A stretch of 64,000 nt of DNA from Limnoglobus sp043780595. Its GTDB lineage: Bacteria > Planctomycetota > Planctomycetia > Gemmatales > Gemmataceae. Made by a program: the position numbers and the translations under genes. The notes under the pieces were generated by a model. The model was not told the origin of the DNA and made no database searches. It saw only the letters and a list, made by a program, of their open reading frames with translations. Location of the stretch: NCBI GenBank assembly GCA_043780595.1, contig JAYWCL010000027.1, positions 13,097 through 77,096 on the forward strand. Direction: 5' to 3'. This document shows, one piece after another, positions 41,677-52,027 of this stretch (its first letter is position 1; the number at the start of each line of letters is the position of its first letter).

Positions 41677-44600
41677 ATGGCCGACACGATTAAACGCACC
41701 GTCTCACCGCTCCAACTGCGGGACGAACTCGAAACGATGGTCCTCAAGGAACTGCTCGGCCCCGGCAGCCCGGACGAGGAGCTTATCGAGTCGCCCGGCA
41801 CACGCTACTTCGTCGGCGTGCTGGCTCCCCGCAAACGAGCCACAGTTGCCCCCGCTACCGTCGTATCAACGCCGCCCGCCGAAGCTGATGAAGACACCAA
41901 CGAAGAAATCCTCGACGGCGACGACCTTGCGCTCGGCGGTCGGGATACCACGCAGGACGGCACGACCGATCAGGCCCCGGCACAGGACAAGGCCCTGATT
42001 CCCTCGTCGTTCGGCATGACCTTCTCCCTCAACCTGGAAGCTACCGAACTGCAAGTGTCAGCAACCTGGGGCCAGTATCTCAAAGAAGCCAGCGAATACC
42101 TCGTCAGTGAAAAGACCGGTAGCCCTCGACGAGTCTGGAAGAGATTTCCACGAGGCGGCAAGCATCGCTTGAAACTGGTGGACAACGATAAAATTGCGCC
42201 CATCGTGGTTGACCACGATTGTCCAGATGTCACCCTCCAAGGCAAGGTCCGCAAGAGGGCCGATCATTGGAGCATCACGCTGTTTCTGGTGAATGAGCAG
42301 CAGGAGCCGGAGCGACTGAAGGACACCGCCTGGATATTTCAACCGGAACTGATGGCCGAGGGCGTAGACGGTGCGGCCGTGATTCACAAGCGGCACACCA
42401 TCCTGGAACTCAGCGGCACTGACCCCGCAGTGAAAGCCGAAAACGACTTGCTGGCGATGCTCTATCGTCGCCATGTCGAGTTCGCCGTGGGTCATGGCAT
42501 CGGCGTTCATGTCGATGTGTCGCCTGACCCGAACCATGCTGTGCGGGTCAGCACCAAGATTGTGCCGAGCTACGAGATTCCCCGCACGACCCCACCACGG
42601 CCTGAAGACGCGGAGATCAATCCAGCTTTCGCCAAGCTGGAGGGGCTGATCCTCGACATGAAGTTGCTGTCCGAGGCCAACCCAAAGCAATACCGCCCGA
42701 TGCTTAAGCCGCTTCTCGATTCCTACCATGACTGGATCGACCGGGAAGAAAAACGGATTGCCGACCCCGCTGAAGGACTGGCGACGTTCAAGCATGTCGC
42801 ACAACAAGCGATAGCTCGCTGCCGCGCGACGATCAAGCGGATCGAGGCCGGACTAGACTTGCTCGACAAGGACGACAAGGCAGCCCAGGCGTTCCAGTTC
42901 ATGAACCGGGCGATGTGGCTCCAACGGACACACTCGAAGTTTGCCGAGGACGTTCGGCGAGGTAATGAAAAGGCCGACTACAACAAGTTCGATGTTCCTG
43001 AAGAACGCTCGTGGTATCCGTTCCAGCTTGCCTTCATCCTCTTGAACTTGCCGGGGATCACGAAATTCGATCACCCGGAACGCAGTGAAGCACCCGAAGC
43101 CGTGGCCGATCTACTCTGGTTCCCCACGGGCGGCGGAAAGACGGAAGCCTACCTGGGCCTGACTGCCTACACGCTGGGCCTGCGGCGACTGCAAGGGACG
43201 ATTGAAGGTCGTTCCGGTGAGAACGGCGTAGCGGTGCTGATGCGGTACACGCTGCGACTTCTCACGCTCCAGCAATTCCAGCGAGCCACGGCCCTTATTT
43301 GTGCTTGCGAGGACATTCGCCGCACAGCCATGAGCAACGGCAACAACCGCTGGGGAAAGACACCCTTTCGCATCGGTCTATGGGTCGGTGGCAGCACCAC
43401 ACCCAACTGGACCAGTGACAGCGATGAATCGGTCAAGGCTGCACACGGCGGCAAGCCACGGTCTGGTGCGGTCGGTGGTATCGGATCGCCACACCAACTG
43501 ACAAACTGCCCGTGGTGCGGCACCAAGATCGATCCCGGCAAGCACATCAAGGTTGAAAAGTATAGCGAAGGCGCAGGCCGCACACTGATTTACTGTGGGG
43601 CAAAGTTCGGTCAGTGTAAGTTCTCAATGAAGGAATCGCCGGGCGAAGGGTTGCCGGTGATCGTGGTGGACGAGGAAATCTATCGACGGCTTCCGTCGCT
43701 GCTGATTACCACTGTGGACAAGTTCGCCCAGATGCCGTGGAACGGCTCTGTGCAGATGCTCTTTGGGCAGGTGGACGGATACTGCGAACGGCACGGCTTC
43801 CGGTCACCGCATCTGGCCGCCGCCTACGAAGAACTGGAGATCAACGGCGTCCATCGGGCGAAAGGCAATGCGCCTTCAGCCAAGGTTCTGCCGCAAAACC
43901 CGCTGCGACCACCGGATCTCATCATCCAGGACGAATTGCATCTCATCAGCGGACCGCTCGGCACGCTGGTCGGGCTGTACGAAACGGCCATCGACCTGCT
44001 CTGCACCTGGGAAGTGAACGGCAAGAAAATCCGTCCCAAGGTCGTGGCATCGACGGCGACGATTCGTCGGGCCAGCGATCAGGTCTATGCGTTGTTCCTG
44101 CGCAACCTGAATGTATTCCCGCCGACCGGCCTGGAGATTGGAGACAACTTCTTTTCCCTTCAACGCAAGTCGAACGAGAAGACACCGGGGCGAAAGTACA
44201 TCGGCGTGTGCGCCCCTGGTCGTCGCCTGAAAGCGGCGCTGATTCGAGTCTACATCGCCTTCCTGTCAGCCGGTCAGGTCTTGTTCGAGAAGCATGGCCT
44301 GGACGCCGACGCCTGGATGACGCTGGTGGGCTACTTCAACAGCCTGCGGGAACTTGGCGGCATGAAGCGTCTGGTTGATGACGACGTGCGGACTCGCCTT
44401 CGCAAAATGGCAGATCGCGGGTTGGCGAATCGCACGCTCTACACGCCAGACACGGTTAAGGAACTGACATCCCGGATGGGATCGGCGGCTATTCCGGAAA
44501 CGCTTGACCTATTGGAAAGCCGCTTCGATCCGGCAATCCTGGAAGAGATCAAAAACCGTAAGGCGGGCGGCGAGTTCATTCCTCGACCGCTGGACGTGCT

Positions 44601-45300
44601 GCTCGCCACCAACATGATCTCGGTCGGCGTGGACGTACCACGGTTGGGCCTGATGGTCGTGGCCGGTCAACCGAAAACGACGGCGGAATATATCCAAGCT
44701 ACCAGCCGTGTCGGTCGTAAGCACCCCGGCCTCGTCTGCACAGTCTTTAATTGGGCAAGGCCAAGAGACTTGTCCCATTACGAAACCTTCGAGCATTACC
44801 ACTCCACGTTCTACAAGCACGTCGAAGCCCTCTCGGTCACGCCTTTTTCGGCGGGAGCCACGAGCCGTGGATTGGCGGCGCTGCTGGTATCGCTGGTTCG
44901 TCAACCGGGAATCGAGTTCAACTCGAATGACAAGGCGATGCTGATGGCAACGCAACGCAGCCACCAATACGTCAAAGATGCCATCGAAGCGATCACGCGG
45001 CGGGCCGAGTTGGTTGCCGGGGTGGAAGCTGCCGAAGAAGTCCGGCAGGAACTCAAGCACAAGATGGATTTGTGGCAGAAGCGGGCACAGCGGACAGCCC
45101 AGGGAAGTCAGCTTGGATATGAGACGAAAAAAGATGGGGTAACGGTTGGCCTGCTCCGCAAGCCAAGTATCGAGCCGTGGGACGAGTTCACTTGCCTCAA
45201 CTCGCTGCGGGATGTCGAGCCAACGGCCAATCTGATTCTTGACGATTACAACCTGGACGACGACGGTGGAGACGACGAGAACGAAGGAGCCACATCATGA
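41677..45300 (+). CDS. drmA: DISARM DrmA helicase
   Basis: This is a 1207-residue protein with ribosome site GGGGAG before ATG 41677. The helicase core is split: Walker A FPTGGGKTEAYLGL near 483, a zinc-ribbon-like insert with CPWCG near 610 and further cysteines to about 650, QDELHLISGPLG near 750 (Walker B with Leu in place of Ala, as in DrmA), ATNMISVGVDVPR near 980 and QATSRVGRKHPG near 1008. The N-terminal 450 residues carry an acidic linker and helices. DrmA forms with DrmB the core DISARM complex that binds DNA with free 5' ends. The stop overlaps the drmB start by 4 nt. Confidence 0.93.
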   Translation: MADTIKRTVSPLQLRDELETMVLKELLGPGSPDEELIESPGTRYFVGVLAPRKRATVAPATVVSTPPAEADEDTNEEILDGDDLALGGRDTTQDGTTDQAPAQDKALIPSSFGMTFSLNLEATELQVSATWGQYLKEASEYLVSEKTGSPRRVWKRFPRGGKHRLKLVDNDKIAPIVVDHDCPDVTLQGKVRKRADHWSITLFLVNEQQEPERLKDTAWIFQPELMAEGVDGAAVIHKRHTILELSGTDPAVKAENDLLAMLYRRHVEFAVGHGIGVHVDVSPDPNHAVRVSTKIVPSYEIPRTTPPRPEDAEINPAFAKLEGLILDMKLLSEANPKQYRPMLKPLLDSYHDWIDREEKRIADPAEGLATFKHVAQQAIARCRATIKRIEAGLDLLDKDDKAAQAFQFMNRAMWLQRTHSKFAEDVRRGNEKADYNKFDVPEERSWYPFQLAFILLNLPGITKFDHPERSEAPEAVADLLWFPTGGGKTEAYLGLTAYTLGLRRLQGTIEGRSGENGVAVLMRYTLRLLTLQQFQRATALICACEDIRRTAMSNGNNRWGKTPFRIGLWVGGSTTPNWTSDSDESVKAAHGGKPRSGAVGGIGSPHQLTNCPWCGTKIDPGKHIKVEKYSEGAGRTLIYCGAKFGQCKFSMKESPGEGLPVIVVDEEIYRRLPSLLITTVDKFAQMPWNGSVQMLFGQVDGYCERHGFRSPHLAAAYEELEINGVHRAKGNAPSAKVLPQNPLRPPDLIIQDELHLISGPLGTLVGLYETAIDLLCTWEVNGKKIRPKVVASTATIRRASDQVYALFLRNLNVFPPTGLEIGDNFFSLQRKSNEKTPGRKYIGVCAPGRRLKAALIRVYIAFLSAGQVLFEKHGLDADAWMTLVGYFNSLRELGGMKRLVDDDVRTRLRKMADRGLANRTLYTPDTVKELTSRMGSAAIPETLDLLESRFDPAILEEIKNRKAGGEFIPRPLDVLLATNMISVGVDVPRLGLMVVAGQPKTTAEYIQATSRVGRKHPGLVCTVFNWARPRDLSHYETFEHYHSTFYKHVEALSVTPFSAGATSRGLAALLVSLVRQPGIEFNSNDKAMLMATQRSHQYVKDAIEAITRRAELVAGVEAAEEVRQELKHKMDLWQKRAQRTAQGSQLGYETKKDGVTVGLLRKPSIEPWDEFTCLNSLRDVEPTANLILDDYNLDDDGGDDENEGATS

Positions 45301-47168
45301 CCACCAGAGAAGGAAAACGCTGCAAGGTGGGCGAACTTCGTCCCAGCCAGGCACTAACGACATTCGGCATTGGTTCCATCATTGACCTGCCGAATTTATC
45401 GGTCATGGTGATGGGCCTGGAGGACTGGCCGTTCAAGGATACCGTAGAGATTGGCGAGCAACGACTGCTGGCATCGGTGAAGGAAGTGCTGGGACATCAG
45501 GTTCGGTTTCTGCGCTCGGCTCCGGTCGTTCCGGATACTTATCAGGTCAACCAGTTTGATGCTTCGTCATTGATCGGCATCCCTGTCGCACCGTTTCCAC
45601 GCTGGATGGTCTGTCCTTATTGTCGGCGGTTGGCCCCGTTGGGTAGCGGCCTGTTCAAACTGGAGACGCCCTACCGCACAGAACAGATTCGTTATGTCCA
45701 CGCAAACTGCACGAAGCCGGGCAAGTCTCCGACTGTGGTGCCTGCCCGCTTCATCGTCGCCTGCAAGAACGGGCATTTCGATGATTTCCCCTGGCGTGAG
45801 TTTGTGCATCGTGGTCCGACCAACTGCAAGGGCGGACTGAAGCTCCTCGAAACGTCGGCCACGGGAGAAGCGGCAAGTATCTTCGTGCAATGCGAAGGTG
45901 AAAACTGCGGGGCGATCCGGCCTATGTCCGACGCCTTCAAGATGGACATGATGGCGCTGCCTTTGTGCAAGGCACGGCGGCCACACCTTCGGGATCACGA
46001 CGAGGCAGGCTGCAAGTCACCGAACGGCAAAGACATGCGCATGGAGCCGATGCTTCAGGGGGCATCGAACGCCTGGTTCGGCATAATGCTATCGGCGCTG
46101 GCGATCCCACAGGCGTCCGGCAAGCTGGCACAGCTTGTGGAAGATTGCTGGACCATTTTGGAAAAGGTGCAGAGCGAGCAGAATATCGAACTGTTGCAGC
46201 AGGTGACGCCGCAACTGCGTGATCTGTCCGAATACACGCCTGCCGAAATCTGGCAGGCCGTGCAAACGAAGAAAACGGCGGTACCGACCGAAGGGACCGA
46301 ACCGACCGACCTCAAGACGCCGGAATGGGAAGTTTTCATCGACCCTGAATCGGCGCAACGAGGCAGGGACTTCCAACTACGAGTCGCAGCGCCGCCGAAA
46401 CGCTACGCCAAGTATTTTGAGAAGATCGTCCTTGCCGAACGGCTGCGGGAAGTGCGGGCGCTCGTCGGCTTCACCCGCATCGAGTCCCCCAGCGACTACG
46501 ACAACCCGGCAGCGTTCCCGGAGAACCAACGTGCCAGGCTTTCTCGCACTCAGCCGACCTGGGTTCCAGCTTCGGAAATCCGTGGCGAAGGGCTGTTTTT
46601 CCAATTCAAAGAAGATGTGATCCAGAAGTGGGTGAAGAAGGCCAAGAGCCTGGACACAGTGTTCATGGAAGCACATCAGCGTTGGCGCACCGCCCGGAAA
46701 TTGGAACCGCCGCAGGAGTTCTATCCTGGTGTCCGATATGTCCTACTGCATTCATTTGCTCACGCCCTGATCCGGCAACTTGCCGTCGAGTGCGGTTATA
46801 CAACAGCCTCGCTCCGGGAACGCATCTACTCCCGGAACCCCGGCGAGGACGAGCCGGAGATGGCAGGCGTGTTGATCTACACCGCTGCGCCCGACAGCGA
46901 AGGCACGCTCGGCGGGCTGGTGTCGCTCGGCAAACCGGAGACACTGGAGCGGCATCTCGATCAAGCCCTGGACAACATGCGGCTTTGTGCCAGCGACCCG
47001 CTTTGCGCCGAACATCACCCGTATCACGAAGGAAATACACTGCACGCCGCCTCTTGCCATGCCTGCCTCTTCGCACCGGAAACGTCCTGCGAGCGGGGCA
47101 ACAAGTATCTGGATCGGGCGGTGTTGGTTTCCACCGTTGAACGAAGTGACTTGGCGTTCTTCGAGTAA
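45297..47168 (+). CDS. drmB: DISARM DrmB (DUF1998 protein)
   Basis: This is a 623-residue partner of DrmA, coupled by ATGA. The N terminus has LRPSQALTTFGIGSIIDLP, typical of DrmB. Cysteine pairs near 105 (CPYCRR) and later (NGHFDDFPW, CEGENCG) suggest zinc binding. The C-terminal DUF1998 domain (about 480-620) has LHSFAHALIRQLA, GLVSLG and SCHACLFAPETSCERGN with several cysteines. No ATPase motif, as expected for DrmB. Confidence 0.92.
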   Translation: MTTREGKRCKVGELRPSQALTTFGIGSIIDLPNLSVMVMGLEDWPFKDTVEIGEQRLLASVKEVLGHQVRFLRSAPVVPDTYQVNQFDASSLIGIPVAPFPRWMVCPYCRRLAPLGSGLFKLETPYRTEQIRYVHANCTKPGKSPTVVPARFIVACKNGHFDDFPWREFVHRGPTNCKGGLKLLETSATGEAASIFVQCEGENCGAIRPMSDAFKMDMMALPLCKARRPHLRDHDEAGCKSPNGKDMRMEPMLQGASNAWFGIMLSALAIPQASGKLAQLVEDCWTILEKVQSEQNIELLQQVTPQLRDLSEYTPAEIWQAVQTKKTAVPTEGTEPTDLKTPEWEVFIDPESAQRGRDFQLRVAAPPKRYAKYFEKIVLAERLREVRALVGFTRIESPSDYDNPAAFPENQRARLSRTQPTWVPASEIRGEGLFFQFKEDVIQKWVKKAKSLDTVFMEAHQRWRTARKLEPPQEFYPGVRYVLLHSFAHALIRQLAVECGYTTASLRERIYSRNPGEDEPEMAGVLIYTAAPDSEGTLGGLVSLGKPETLERHLDQALDNMRLCASDPLCAEHHPYHEGNTLHAASCHACLFAPETSCERGNKYLDRAVLVSTVERSDLAFFE

Positions 47169-47172
47169 TTCC

Positions 47173-47976
47173 ATGAATCACGAACATCACCAAATTGGAG
47201 CGGCTGCGGCACGATTGGCGAGTCGCTTGCCGCATTCGGTAGTGATCGGCTTGGCTGACGCTGTTGCGCAACACGGAGGACTTGAGCAGCCAGCGGCACG
47301 GCAGGCGATTTTGCAAAGCCTGCCAACGCCTGACTTCCGGGATGCCACCGCCGACTTCCTCGACCTGTGGTCTTCTCGTGCCGGCAGCGTAGGATCAGAG
47401 GCTGTCGCTGTTGCTCTGGTAACCGCCGCCAAGAGCGAAAATGATCATCGGCACGATGAAACGGTCGAGATCGTCTGGACTGGCCCCGAAACATCCGAAA
47501 AGAAGTTTCGGCAAACGGAACAGGCCATCCTCGAAGTCGTAAACTCGGCGACAAGGCGTCTTACTGTCGTTAGCTACGCCGTATACCGTATTCCACGAAT
47601 CCGTGAGGCTCTTGTCGCTGCGGCCAACCGTGGCGTGAGCATCCGGTTGATTGTCGAAACGCCGAACCGGATCGAAGGGCAAGGCGAATATGACTGCCTG
47701 CTGGCTCTTGGCGACAACGTGGCGTCATCGTGCTCTGTCTACTACTGGCCCCAGGAGAATCGGGCCAAGGATGACAACGGAAAAATTGGTATCCTGCACG
47801 TCAAGTGCGCCGTGGCCGATGGCCACCGGATGTTCCTGTCGAGCGCCAACTTCACCGAATACGCCTTCACCATCAACATGGAGTTGGGCCTGCTAATGAC
47901 GGGAGGCAAATTGCCGGGACAGGTGGAACGGCATTTTGAACGGCTTATCGAGGTCGGGAGCTTTCTTCGAGTGTAA
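47173..47976 (+). CDS. drmC: DISARM DrmC (phospholipase D-fold protein)
   Basis: This is a 267-residue protein starting at ATG 47173, 4 nt after drmB. The C-terminal half is a single phospholipase D/nuclease unit: HVKCAVADGHRMFLSSANFT near 209-228 gives the H-x-K-x4-D pattern with the usual S/N pair after it. An N-terminal helical region (1-95) carries the VIGLADAVAQHG segment. In DISARM, drmC is the last core gene and can be dispensable for defence. No terminator is obvious after its stop. Confidence 0.9.
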   Translation: MNHEHHQIGAAAARLASRLPHSVVIGLADAVAQHGGLEQPAARQAILQSLPTPDFRDATADFLDLWSSRAGSVGSEAVAVALVTAAKSENDHRHDETVEIVWTGPETSEKKFRQTEQAILEVVNSATRRLTVVSYAVYRIPRIREALVAAANRGVSIRLIVETPNRIEGQGEYDCLLALGDNVASSCSVYYWPQENRAKDDNGKIGILHVKCAVADGHRMFLSSANFTEYAFTINMELGLLMTGGKLPGQVERHFERLIEVGSFLRV

Positions 47977-48100
47977 GCGTTCTGAGCTTATGCTCCGCCG
48001 TCGGTCGTGACGCTCGGCGAATCATTTTCAGTTGTCGTATCGGCGGGTGAGGTGTAGCGTGGCGAAAAGGATATCCTCTGGCCCCGCAGGAGAGGCGTCA

Positions 48101-48129
48101 TTGCGGAGTTAAGAGTAGCTGAGTAATTA
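48101..48129 (+). promoter_or_regulatory. Candidate promoter of the phosphoesterase-Hsp90-like operon
   Basis: TTGCGG (48101-48106) and TAATTA (48124-48129) are 17 nt apart; predicted start about 48136, 12 nt before ATG 48148. It lies in the 171-bp gap after drmC, supporting separate expression from DISARM. Match to consensus is moderate. Confidence 0.45.
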
Positions 48130-48147
48130 ACACTGGGAATACTCTCG

Positions 48148-49617
48148 ATGGCGATTTCTGTTCTGCATATATCCGACCTTCACCGCGATCCGTCGCATGA
48201 GGTCACCAGTCAGGCGCTCCTTGACTCATTGGAAAGAGATCGAGATAGGTATCGTGCAGAAATACCGGCCATTCCCGACCCAAACATCATTATCGTCAGC
48301 GGTGACGTGGTACACGGAGTGAAAGCCAACGCAACAGATCCGGACGGCGAACTCAAGAGACAATACGACCAGGCAGAAGCTTTTCTAATTGCTCTGACGG
48401 ATAGCTTTGTCGGCGGCAACCGTGAGCGCGTAGTCATCATTCCTGGAAACCATGACGTGAGCTTCCCCCATGCCCTTCGCGGAATGAAGCTGATTGAAGT
48501 GAACCTTTCTACCGAGGAACAGCGAGCAGCTGCGGTTGCGAATGGTCGCCGTCTTTTATCTCCATCGACACCTATGCGGTGGTCATGGGCAGGGTTTTGT
48601 TTCTATGAAATCATTGATAAAGGGCTGTACGATGCTCGCCTTGAAGCGTTCTGCACGTTTTACGGCCAATTTTACCAGGGCAAGCGGTCGTATAGTCTCA
48701 ACCCCGAAGAACAATTCGATGTCTTCGACTATCCCGAGCACAATATCACCATTGCAGGCCTGAGCAGTTGCCATGAAAACGATCCGTTCAATAAGCAGGG
48801 TGCAATTCACCCGGAGTGTGTCGCAGCGGCGGCAAGGCGATTGTGCGAGCCAAAGTACCGGGACCGTTTTCTATTCGCTGTTTGGCACCACAACACTAGC
48901 GGCGGCCCAACGAAGTCGGACTACATGGATGCGGATATCCTCCAAGTCTTGATAGACGATGGGTTCAGTCTCGGGTTTCATGGTCACCAGCACAAGCCGC
49001 AGTTTATCGAAGAGCGGTTTCAGTTTGGCGGCACTCGTAAAATCACCGTCATTAGCGCTAGCACGCTATGCGCAGGACCTCGCGAATTACCAACGGGACA
49101 GTCGCGAGGGTACAACCTACTTGAATTCGACGCAGCGACTCGCAAAGCCAAGCTGCACCAGAGAAAGATGGAAAATGAAAATTTTGGCCGACCCATTTGG
49201 GGGCCTGGACAATTCCCATCGTCCCGTCACAGCTTTGTCGAGTTTGACGTTCAGGCACCGATTGAGAGGAAACATTCAGTTGAGGACGCAAACGCAATCG
49301 GGAGTGCGGAAGCATTTCTTCGCACCGGCAAGCCCAAAGAAGCGATAGAGCTTTTGAGGCCGCTTATGGGTGGAAATTCCCTTGCCAAGAAACTTTTGTG
49401 GGAGTGCTATGTGGCTCTTGGCGACAACCTTGCCATAATCGCCGACTTTTACCCGCCGCAAGCTGTGGCGGAAATTGTGCATGTCGCCGATGCGCTCTGG
49501 GAAGAGGGGAATCGTCTTCAACTGAAAGAACTACTCAAACTAGATGCAGTCTGCAATTCCAGTGACCCCGCTGTGGTCAAGGTGCGCGAGCTGTACAACG
49601 CAAGGCTATCACCATGA
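48148..49617 (+). CDS. Calcineurin-like metallophosphoesterase with C-terminal helical region
   Basis: This is a 489-residue protein. Residues 1-300 have all motifs of a two-metal phosphoesterase: HISDLHRD (10-13), SGDVVHG (about 51-56), PGNHDVSF (about 100), VWHHNTSG (about 246) and FHGHQHKP (about 278). Residues 370-489 are TPR-like helices (SAEAFLRTGKPKEAIELLRP, KKLLWECYVALGDN), suitable for protein contacts. Substrate could be nucleotide, nucleic acid or phosphoprotein. Its stop overlaps the Hsp90-like gene start (ATGA), so the two form a unit. I infer an effector/sensor pair; no known system is assigned. Confidence 0.85.
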   Translation: MAISVLHISDLHRDPSHEVTSQALLDSLERDRDRYRAEIPAIPDPNIIIVSGDVVHGVKANATDPDGELKRQYDQAEAFLIALTDSFVGGNRERVVIIPGNHDVSFPHALRGMKLIEVNLSTEEQRAAAVANGRRLLSPSTPMRWSWAGFCFYEIIDKGLYDARLEAFCTFYGQFYQGKRSYSLNPEEQFDVFDYPEHNITIAGLSSCHENDPFNKQGAIHPECVAAAARRLCEPKYRDRFLFAVWHHNTSGGPTKSDYMDADILQVLIDDGFSLGFHGHQHKPQFIEERFQFGGTRKITVISASTLCAGPRELPTGQSRGYNLLEFDAATRKAKLHQRKMENENFGRPIWGPGQFPSSRHSFVEFDVQAPIERKHSVEDANAIGSAEAFLRTGKPKEAIELLRPLMGGNSLAKKLLWECYVALGDNLAIIADFYPPQAVAEIVHVADALWEEGNRLQLKELLKLDAVCNSSDPAVVKVRELYNARLSP

Positions 49618-51929
49618 GCGAGTCTACTCAGGACAAAATTGCCTTCGAAGTTGAAACATCTAGGGTGCTGGAGATCCTATCTAAGGAAATCTACGACTCG
49701 CCCCTCGCGCTCCTCCGCGAGAACGTCCAAAATGCTTACGACGCCGTCCTCATGCGTTGCACACAAGACGGTTCAGATATTGGCGAGGCCACTATCGACC
49801 TGACTATCGAGCCGACGAAACTTATGATTGCCGATAATGGAATCGGCATGACGGAAGCGGTACTGCGGAATAACTTTTGGAAGGCGGGTTCGAGCGGTAA
49901 GAAAACCGAACTGGCTCGGAAATCGGGTGTCATCGGGACTTTCGGCATTGGAGCGATGGCAAACTTCGGCGTTTGCACCAAACTGCGGGTTGAAACTCGT
50001 GCGGTGGATTCTGACGTAACGCTGGTCAGTGTTGCGGAGCGAGCTAAGCTGTCGTTCTCGCAAGAGTGCATTGACCTAGAGAGAGTCTTTGACGACCGAA
50101 GCCCCGGCACGCTCTTAAGTGCTGAGCTTGATCCGCAGAGTCCTTTGTCGGAGAGGAGTGCCGCATCTTACCTTCAGCCCTACGTTGAATTCCTGCCCGT
50201 CAAAGTTCGCTTGAATGGACGCCTCATTAGCCAGCGCTCTTACGCTGACGCAGTCGCCAAAGGGTTCCAGCCCTGCGGCAGCAAAACAATGATCTCGGGA
50301 CCGTATGAGGCCGACGTGAAGGTCGCACTGAATTCGAACGGTCAAGTTCAAGCACAGATGACAAACGTCAAACTTCAAGGGGTGAACGTCTCAGGCGAAC
50401 TACTGCTGATGCAAGGCAGCGGACAGTTGATGGGCCTACGTAGTCACTTTGGATTGGCACCAGTGCCGGTTAGTGGTCACTATCAACTAGGTGGCTACGT
50501 CAATCTTTCTGTACTTCAGCCCACTGCTGGACGTGAGGCTCTGAGTCGGGAGAGCATTAGCCATGTTAACAATCTGGTCAACCTCGCGGAGCAAGCGATC
50601 ACTGAGCTAATTGCTGCAAGCGAAGCAGCGGATAGAAACACGTCATTTCAACAATTTATTCTGTCGCACGGTAGACTCGACCTTGCCGACAAAATTACGA
50701 TTACTGTTTTGCCGGACAACAAAAACGTACCACTGGGTAAGGTCAAAGAGTACTGCGCTGGCAAAAGAGCATTTTACTACACGGGCACGGATCAGACTAT
50801 CTTGCAGACTTTCGCTGGAGAGGAGTCATTTCTGTTACAACTTAGCATGAGCAATCCACGTCGCAAGCTACAGTTGCAGTATGTGACGCAGAAGTTACAA
50901 ATCGAGGAGGTCCCCGACAAAGCGACAGTGACAAAGGAGTATCAGCCAAGTGAATTGTTAATTGAGGAAGCCTCGATGTTAGCTCGTGTTCTGGCAACGC
51001 TGAGTGACGATTATCTCGTTGCCGATGTAGATATCATGCTCGCCGACATCTCTCACGGTGTCCAAGTGTTAGTAGCCAAAGAAGGGCAATTGCTAAAGAT
51101 CAGGCTGACCCGGAACAGTTCGATTGTGAAGCCGGTTCTGGCAGCGTACCGCACCGCGTATGAAGTGTTCGGCGGATTCGTGAAGGATTTTGTCCGAAAC
51201 CATCTGTATCAGCGGATTTCAGAGTACGTCCCATCATCCACACGTGAGGGAGCAGAAGCACTGGCGAAGTTGCTACAGCGAAATCGAGAGCTTTATCGAT
51301 ACGAGGAGAGCGAACTTGGTGATCTTGAGCCGCTCCTTGGTGACTACCTCGCTGGTGAAATCACGCTTGCGCAGGTGCTCACAACAGCCAAGAGTTCGTC
51401 TCGGCCGTTTACTCAAACCGTTCGACAAGAACAGGTCGGCAGCTTGGAAGAGGCATTACCTGACGTGGTTCAATCTGGGGCTGGGGAGAGTATTCCATCG
51501 GACCAGGAGTTTCAGCCCACTCCCGCAATACTTCGCGAAGATGTGTTTTGTCCGCTGAAAATACTACTCACGAATGGTAAGTATTCTCAACTCAACAATT
51601 GCGAAATGTTTCTCGGTCTATCCGACCGACTGATGAAGCGTGAGGGGGAATTCTTCCGATTCCCACACACGACGAAGATCATCTGGGCCGGGCACCGGAT
51701 CATTTACATATTCACGGAGGCATCCGGCAAGATCACCCTCTATTACGACATCGAGTTGCGTGAACCTCTGGAGGAGAAAACCGCGAGCGGAGCCATGTTC
51801 CCCACTACCACCCTAGTTCTTAAGAATCGAATCTACGTCCCTGTTCCTCCGCTGTTGCATTCGGCTTTCAAGATAGTTGACGGTGCCAAAGAGTTCTTTG
51901 TGAGGTTCGATACCATCATCAGTATGTAG
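49614..51929 (+). CDS. Hsp90-like (GHKL) ATPase
   Basis: This is a 771-residue protein. Residues about 20-200 form an Hsp90-type ATPase: LLRENVQNAYDA (Glu plus Asn of motif N1), IADNGIGM (73-78) and GTFGIGAMANFG (108-119), with a lid segment between (SSGKKTELARKSG). The rest does not match the HtpG middle domain in obvious ways; residues 200-330 look like a transducer fold with NLSVLQPTAGREALSRES, and residues 500-620 are helical. It is therefore an Hsp90-family ATPase of a divergent class, as found in other defence islands, not the chaperone HtpG. Coupled to the phosphoesterase; the HNH gene follows after 98 bp. Confidence 0.82.
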   Translation: MSESTQDKIAFEVETSRVLEILSKEIYDSPLALLRENVQNAYDAVLMRCTQDGSDIGEATIDLTIEPTKLMIADNGIGMTEAVLRNNFWKAGSSGKKTELARKSGVIGTFGIGAMANFGVCTKLRVETRAVDSDVTLVSVAERAKLSFSQECIDLERVFDDRSPGTLLSAELDPQSPLSERSAASYLQPYVEFLPVKVRLNGRLISQRSYADAVAKGFQPCGSKTMISGPYEADVKVALNSNGQVQAQMTNVKLQGVNVSGELLLMQGSGQLMGLRSHFGLAPVPVSGHYQLGGYVNLSVLQPTAGREALSRESISHVNNLVNLAEQAITELIAASEAADRNTSFQQFILSHGRLDLADKITITVLPDNKNVPLGKVKEYCAGKRAFYYTGTDQTILQTFAGEESFLLQLSMSNPRRKLQLQYVTQKLQIEEVPDKATVTKEYQPSELLIEEASMLARVLATLSDDYLVADVDIMLADISHGVQVLVAKEGQLLKIRLTRNSSIVKPVLAAYRTAYEVFGGFVKDFVRNHLYQRISEYVPSSTREGAEALAKLLQRNRELYRYEESELGDLEPLLGDYLAGEITLAQVLTTAKSSSRPFTQTVRQEQVGSLEEALPDVVQSGAGESIPSDQEFQPTPAILREDVFCPLKILLTNGKYSQLNNCEMFLGLSDRLMKREGEFFRFPHTTKIIWAGHRIIYIFTEASGKITLYYDIELREPLEEKTASGAMFPTTTLVLKNRIYVPVPPLLHSAFKIVDGAKEFFVRFDTIISM

Positions 51930-52027
51930 CTACCTTTTTTGAATCAGTAGAACGGAAATCAAGTCACTGTGTACCAGAAGGTCTTGATGCCAGAGCGAAA
52001 ACCGTAACGACCGGGGAGGCAGGAAGA

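Noticed and set aside
49614..51929. Housekeeping HtpG or MutL
   Set aside because: Only the ATPase motifs agree; the middle and C-terminal regions do not follow HtpG or MutL, and the gene is coupled to a phosphoesterase in an island.
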